This document shows, one piece after another, positions 14,064 through 17,557 of a stretch of 17,557 nt of DNA. Origin of the DNA: SZUA-430 sp034440175. Its GTDB lineage: Bacteria > Pseudomonadota > Alphaproteobacteria > Micropepsales > Micropepsaceae. The stretch covers positions 1 through 17,557 of the forward strand of contig JAWXBO010000223.1 in assembly GCA_034440175.1 (NCBI GenBank), given 5' to 3'. The translations under genes were made by a program, and so were the position numbers. Under the pieces are notes generated by a model. That model saw only the letters and a program-made list of their open reading frames with translations, was not told where the DNA came from and made no database searches. Numbering within the stretch: the first letter of the stretch is position 1; the number at the start of each line of letters is the position of its first letter.

Positions 14064-14975
14064 CTACAAGACTTCCTGGGACGGCTCCAGGTGCATTTCA
14101 AACGCCCAGGCGCGTGTGCCACCGGGGGCGAGCAGCGGCAGATCGCTGGCGGCGGATACTGCATCGTATCCGGCATTTGAGGGTTCGATTGCAAGGTGAT
14201 GGTGACCGTGCCAACCACCTGCGGACACCCAGACGCCGACCCACGGGATGTGCTGTTGTTCGACCGACACATGCAATTTGGAGCCGTTGCGATCGATTGT
14301 GATGCGATTCAAGCCTGGTGGCGTGCGTGCGAACAGCTTGGCGCAGGCCGGCGCACCGGCAGGTCTGGCGAGTACCCAGTCAATCAAACCCGGCCCAGTT
14401 TCTGGTATGTGCGCGGTGTCCCCGCCGGGTGCTTCGATCGATTCTGTGCGCCACTGCCAACCGTGTTGGGGGAACTGTAACTGCGTGCCCGGTTCCAGCG
14501 GGATCAAGGGATGAAAGGCCCAAAGAATTCGCTGGGGGCGTGGCGACAGGCTGCGCAGGCGATACTCAAACCTCAGCCCGTCAGGAAGCAAATGTATCGT
14601 CCGCTCCAGCGTCGAGGAGACGGAGTCCAGATTCACCTTCATTGTCAAGTGCGGCTCCAGACCCGCTCCAGTCACCTGCCATGCGCTGGTCCATGCGTCG
14701 CCATGGTCAGCGTATTCTGTGGGACCGGACGTGCACGCCGCAACGGTGGGTATGCATTCGTCAAAGCCCGCAAGCGAGCCCTGGTCGAACGGGGTGCCGC
14801 GCGCCAGGTGGCGCAACGATCTAGGCGGGGCGCTCTGCCAGCACCATTGCGTTTGATCTTGACGGTTCGTGAGGGATACAATCCGTCCGCCGAGTTCGGG
14901 TACCACACAGAGTTCCAAATTCCGGTTACGCAAGCCCGCAATGGCAAACCCGTCGCGTGTTCCGCTAAATCGCAT
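14064..14975 (-). CDS. Aldose 1-epimerase (galactose mutarotase-like)
   Basis: A 303-residue galactose mutarotase-fold protein, expected to interconvert the alpha and beta anomers of galactose or a related hexose so that GalK receives the alpha form. Visible family features are the LGGRIVSL strand near residue 28, DECIPTVAAC at 72-81, His 91 in ADHGDAW, the catalytic-type His 155 in FHPLIPL, and the general base Glu 264 in AIEPSN. It is shorter and more divergent than classic GalM (about 345), so another sugar is possible, but its place next to galK-galT supports galactose. GAGG lies four bases before the ATG. Its start is 37 bp from the galK start on the other strand; downstream, 33 bp away, is the oxidase-fold gene. 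Confidence 0.85.
   Translation of the reverse strand: MRFSGTRDGFAIAGLRNRNLELCVVPELGGRIVSLTNRQDQTQWCWQSAPPRSLRHLARGTPFDQGSLAGFDECIPTVAACTSGPTEYADHGDAWTSAWQVTGAGLEPHLTMKVNLDSVSSTLERTIHLLPDGLRFEYRLRSLSPRPQRILWAFHPLIPLEPGTQLQFPQHGWQWRTESIEAPGGDTAHIPETGPGLIDWVLARPAGAPACAKLFARTPPGLNRITIDRNGSKLHVSVEQQHIPWVGVWVSAGGWHGHHHLAIEPSNAGYDAVSAASDLPLLAPGGTRAWAFEMHLEPSQEVL
14853..14882 (+). promoter_or_regulatory. Candidate galK-galT promoter inside the mutarotase gene
   Basis: TTGATC (14853-14858) and TACAAT (14877-14882) are 18 bp apart. They lie within the 5' end of the mutarotase coding region, about 130 bp upstream of the galK ATG. Because only 37 bp separate the two divergent starts, galK's promoter has to overlap the neighbour. 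Weak -35, good -10; no operator dyad recognised. Confidence 0.3.
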
Positions 14976-15012
14976 CCTGCCTCACTTGTCGAAAGCTCAT
15001 TCCGGTCCGATC

Positions 15013-16218
15013 ATGCAAGATGCGCGTAGTACCATTCAAGAGCCGGCAAGCGGGAAAGGCAATAACACCGCTGCCATCACTTCGGCGTTTCGTGGGGCGC
15101 ACGGGCTAGATCCCCAGGTGTTCTTCGCGCCGGGGCGGATCAATCTGATCGGCGAGCACACGGACTACACGGGCGGCTTTGTACTTCCCGCGGCCATTGC
15201 GTTCGGAACGTGGATCGCTGTTCATGCGCGTGCGGATCGTGTCGTGCGCGTGCGCTCGGCGACGCAAAGCGAGACAGTCGAGATCGGGCTTGACGTGGAG
15301 CCTCGGGCTGCACGCAAGCATTGGAGTGACTATGCGGCAGGCGTGGTCTGGGCGCTGCAAGCGCAGCACCGGGACTTGCAGCTGTGCGGCGCGGAACTGT
15401 TGATCCACAATGATGTGCCGCTGGGTGCGGGGTTGAGTTCATCAGCCTCCATGGAGGTGTGCGTGGCGCTGGCCTTGCTCGGCGTTGCACGCCAAGAGCT
15501 CGGTGCTCTCAACATCGCACTGGCCTGCCAGCGCGCTGAGAATGAGTTCGCCGGGGCGCGTTGCGGCATCATGGATCAGTTCATCGCAACGCATGCCCGC
15601 CCAGACCATGCGGTGCTGCTGGATTGCGACAGTCTGCAGAGCCGGTTGATTCCCCTTGCGCGCACGCATCGCTGGATCGTCGCGAACACTGGCGTGCGTC
15701 ACGCACTGGCGGGTGGGGAGTACAATCTACGGCGCGCCGAGTGCGAGGAGGTGCTGGCGCAGATGGCCCAGCACTATCCGCAACGCCGCCTGGTGCGCGA
15801 ATTGCTGCACGAAGAGCAGGCGGCGCTGGCGACAAAGCTTTCGCCGGTGGCCGGACGCCGCCTGGCGCATCTGTGCAGTGAAAACCGGCGGGTCGGAGAA
15901 ATGGTTGTGGCGCTCGAACGTTGCGAAATGAGGCGCGCCGGGGAGTTGCTGTTCGCTTCGCATGCGAGCCTGCGGGATGATTTCGAGGTCAGTTGCGCTG
16001 AGCTCGATCTGATGGTTGCCATCGCCAGCCGTCAACCGGGCGTTTTGGGCGCGAGGATGATGGGCGGAGGTTTTGGGGGCTCAACCCTGGCGTTGGTCGA
16101 CACAGAGGCGAGTGAGCGCGTCATCTTGGCCATGCGCCGCGACTATCTTGCTGAGGCCGGCATTGAACCTGAAATATTTGCCGCGCAGTTTTCCGGGGCA
16201 GCGGGGAAAATCGGATGA
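15013..16218 (+). CDS. galK: Galactokinase
   Basis: A 401-residue GHMP kinase that phosphorylates alpha-D-galactose with ATP to galactose-1-phosphate in the cytoplasm. The galactokinase signature GRINLIGEHTDYTGG is at residues 41-55, the ATP loop PLGAGLSSSAS at 136-146, the catalytic Asp 188 in CGIMDQF, and motif 3 MMGGGFGGS at 349-357. Length is close to the usual 380-400. The frame is open back to 14869, but upstream starts (14869, 14941) would run deep into the divergent mutarotase gene; the ATG at 15013 is the most economical choice although its ribosome site is weak. It overlaps galT by ATGA, so the two are one operon. Confidence 0.95.
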   Translation: MQDARSTIQEPASGKGNNTAAITSAFRGAHGLDPQVFFAPGRINLIGEHTDYTGGFVLPAAIAFGTWIAVHARADRVVRVRSATQSETVEIGLDVEPRAARKHWSDYAAGVVWALQAQHRDLQLCGAELLIHNDVPLGAGLSSSASMEVCVALALLGVARQELGALNIALACQRAENEFAGARCGIMDQFIATHARPDHAVLLDCDSLQSRLIPLARTHRWIVANTGVRHALAGGEYNLRRAECEEVLAQMAQHYPQRRLVRELLHEEQAALATKLSPVAGRRLAHLCSENRRVGEMVVALERCEMRRAGELLFASHASLRDDFEVSCAELDLMVAIASRQPGVLGARMMGGGFGGSTLALVDTEASERVILAMRRDYLAEAGIEPEIFAAQFSGAAGKIG

Positions 16219-17261
16219 GCAAGTTTCACGAAATGTTTCGCGAGCTCGATAAAGTTCCGCAGGGATCGCATCGCAGGCGCAATCCGTTGACCGGCGACTG
16301 GGTGCTTGTATCGCCCGGACGTACAGACCGGCCATGGCTCGGCGCCCGGGAGACCATCGCTCCAGAGCCGTCTGTGCCGCATGATCCCGCGTGCTATTTG
16401 TGTCCCGGAAATACCCGGGCCAAGAGTGCGGTGAACCCCAGCTATACTGGAACATATGTGTTCCAGAACGACTTTCCGGCACTGGATGCGGTTGCGGCTT
16501 TGACCGCCGCAGGTTCCGCAGATGCGGCATTCCAAACTGTGCACGGCGAGTGCCGGGTGTTGTGCTATTCGCCGCGCCATGACCTCTCGCTCGGTCAGCT
16601 GGACCAAAACGCGGTGCGGGCCGTGGTGTCGATGTGGGTCAATGAGTGGAAGCACTTCGACGCGCGTGACGATATCGCCTATGCCCTGATCTTCGAGAAT
16701 CGCGGCGCCCAGATGGGTGCCAGCAATCCGCACCCGCACGGACAGTTGTGGGCGACAAGCATTATTCCCAACGAGATCGAGCACGAACGTCAAAGCCAAG
16801 CGGCGTATTTCGATGCTGTGGGTACGCCGATGCTAGCGGACTATCTGGACGCAGAAATCCGGCTGGGGACGCGCATCGTTGCCGACAAGGGGTCCTGGGT
16901 TGCTCTGGTGCCGTTCTGGGCGGTTTGGCCGTTCGAGCTGCTTGTAGTGCCACGCCATGCTTGTAGCGGGTTCGATGATTTGACGCAGACACAACTTCAC
17001 GATCTCGCAGCGCTGATTGAGCGTATCGTTTCCATTTATGACAACATCTTCGGTGTGCCGTTTCCTTACTCGATGGGTTGGCACACACGGCCCAGCGACG
17101 GTGGCGCGCATGCGGGCTGGGTGATGCATGGCCATTTCTACCCTCCGTTGCTGCGCTCGGCATCGGTACGCAAATTTCTGGTGGGCTACGAGATGCTGGC
17201 GATGCCGCAGCGCGACATCACGCCGGAGTCTGCTGCAGCACTCATGCGTGGCCGGTCGTGA
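16215..17261 (+). CDS. galT: Galactose-1-phosphate uridylyltransferase
   Basis: A 348-residue GalT that swaps UMP between UDP-glucose and galactose-1-phosphate through a uridylylated histidine. The active-site segment SNPHPHGQLWA contains His 173 (metal ligand) and His 175 (nucleophile). CYLCPG gives zinc cysteines 60 and 63, and His 122 in SPRHD corresponds to a further zinc ligand. The C-terminal GWVMHGHFYPPLLRS block is also typical. Length equals the E. coli enzyme. Start overlaps the galK stop as ATGA with GGGG eight bases before it. No UDP-galactose epimerase gene is present nearby in the window, so galE must lie elsewhere for a complete Leloir pathway. Confidence 0.95.
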   Translation: MSKFHEMFRELDKVPQGSHRRRNPLTGDWVLVSPGRTDRPWLGARETIAPEPSVPHDPACYLCPGNTRAKSAVNPSYTGTYVFQNDFPALDAVAALTAAGSADAAFQTVHGECRVLCYSPRHDLSLGQLDQNAVRAVVSMWVNEWKHFDARDDIAYALIFENRGAQMGASNPHPHGQLWATSIIPNEIEHERQSQAAYFDAVGTPMLADYLDAEIRLGTRIVADKGSWVALVPFWAVWPFELLVVPRHACSGFDDLTQTQLHDLAALIERIVSIYDNIFGVPFPYSMGWHTRPSDGGAHAGWVMHGHFYPPLLRSASVRKFLVGYEMLAMPQRDITPESAAALMRGRS

Positions 17262-17273
17262 GGTTGGCGGGCA

Positions 17274-17557
17274 CTACAACGTTCGTTGCAGGCGCACGAT
17301 TGGCGTAAGCGCCCATGACTCGCCGTTTTTTGACTCGAAGGTGGAAGCCGCAATGGTTGCCTGGCCCTCCAGGCTGAGCGTGATGCCGCCGCCAAAGGTG
17401 TAGGAGGGGACGAGGCGCACGCTGAACACGGCTTCCTCGCGTGGCCCGCCTGGGAAATCGAGATATACCCAGTTCACGCCATAACCCGAAAATCCTTTGG
17501 CGAGATGACGCGGAAATTATCGGTGACGGTGTCGCGGAAGGTGGCCCAGTTTTCCGG
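17274..17557 (-). pseudogene. 3' end of an unrecognised gene, apparently frameshifted, 5' partial
   Basis: From the right edge the minus strand encodes ENWATFRDTVTDNF, RVISPKDF and then reaches a TGA at 17476-17474. The next frame picks up at once with SGYGVNWVYLDFPGG and runs to a TAG at 17276-17274. Adding one T to the TTTT run (17489-17492, AAAA on the plus strand) joins them as PKDFSGYGVNW, so one gene is likely broken by a single-base loss. The readable end is rich in alternating beta-strand patterns (VFSVRLVPSYTFGGG, LSLEGQATIAAS), which could be part of an outer-membrane or secreted beta protein; I do not recognise the family. It converges on galT with 12 bp between stops. Confidence 0.6.

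Overview
The window (about 17.6 kb, high GC) looks like chromosome of an alphaproteobacterium. The pointers are an rpsF-rpsR-rplI ribosomal operon with a TTGCTG/TATAGT promoter, a LexA-type box of the alphaproteobacterial form GTTC-N7-GTTC, a GH13 family 23-like alpha-glucosidase, and small secreted and sulfotransferase genes of a kind common in soil and aquatic members of that class. The order cannot be fixed from the sequence. I see no phage, plasmid, IS, CRISPR, tRNA or rRNA feature.

Layout. 1-7395 (+): a 5'-truncated serine beta-lactamase-like hydrolase with a membrane tail; a sulfotransferase whose end overlaps a Sir2 deacylase; then a tight run of a ClpP-like protease, an alpha-glucosidase, a membrane-anchored alpha/beta hydrolase and a secreted class A acid phosphatase (gaps 5 bp and 1 bp, then a 4-bp overlap). 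7396-8822 (-): rplI, rpsR and rpsF, with rplI meeting the phosphatase stop-to-stop with no bases between. 8823-9345: a gene-poor stretch holding the rpsF promoter and leader, an AGGAC-repeat hairpin and a LexA-box promoter that faces no clear gene. 9346-9943: a thioredoxin-fold protein gene (-) divergent from a glutathione S-transferase gene (+) that is probably transcribed leaderless. 10665-11690 (+): a membrane-anchored glycerophosphodiester phosphodiesterase. 11877-14975 (-): a mutarotase-like gene, a frameshifted pyridoxamine-oxidase-fold gene, a second sulfotransferase and a small secreted protein. 15013-17261 (+): galK-galT, divergent from the mutarotase gene with only 37 bp between start codons. 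17274-17557 (-): the end of an unrecognised gene that also appears frameshifted.

Function. The right end is a galactose (Leloir) locus with mutarotase, kinase and uridylyltransferase but no galE in the window; the alpha-glucosidase further left is another sugar-use gene. The two sulfotransferases carry their catalytic His and 3'-phosphate-binding Ser at the same residue numbers and are clearly related. The rest is housekeeping and general hydrolytic or redox functions.

Most notable: a consensus SOS box on a plausible promoter with no recognised gene behind it; a ClpP paralogue with Asn where the catalytic Asp should be; two frameshifts at short sequence runs (a CG run near 13822-13829 and an A/T run at 17489-17492), which may be real decay or assembly error; and a leaderless GST transcript. 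I did not find a convincing new multi-gene system.
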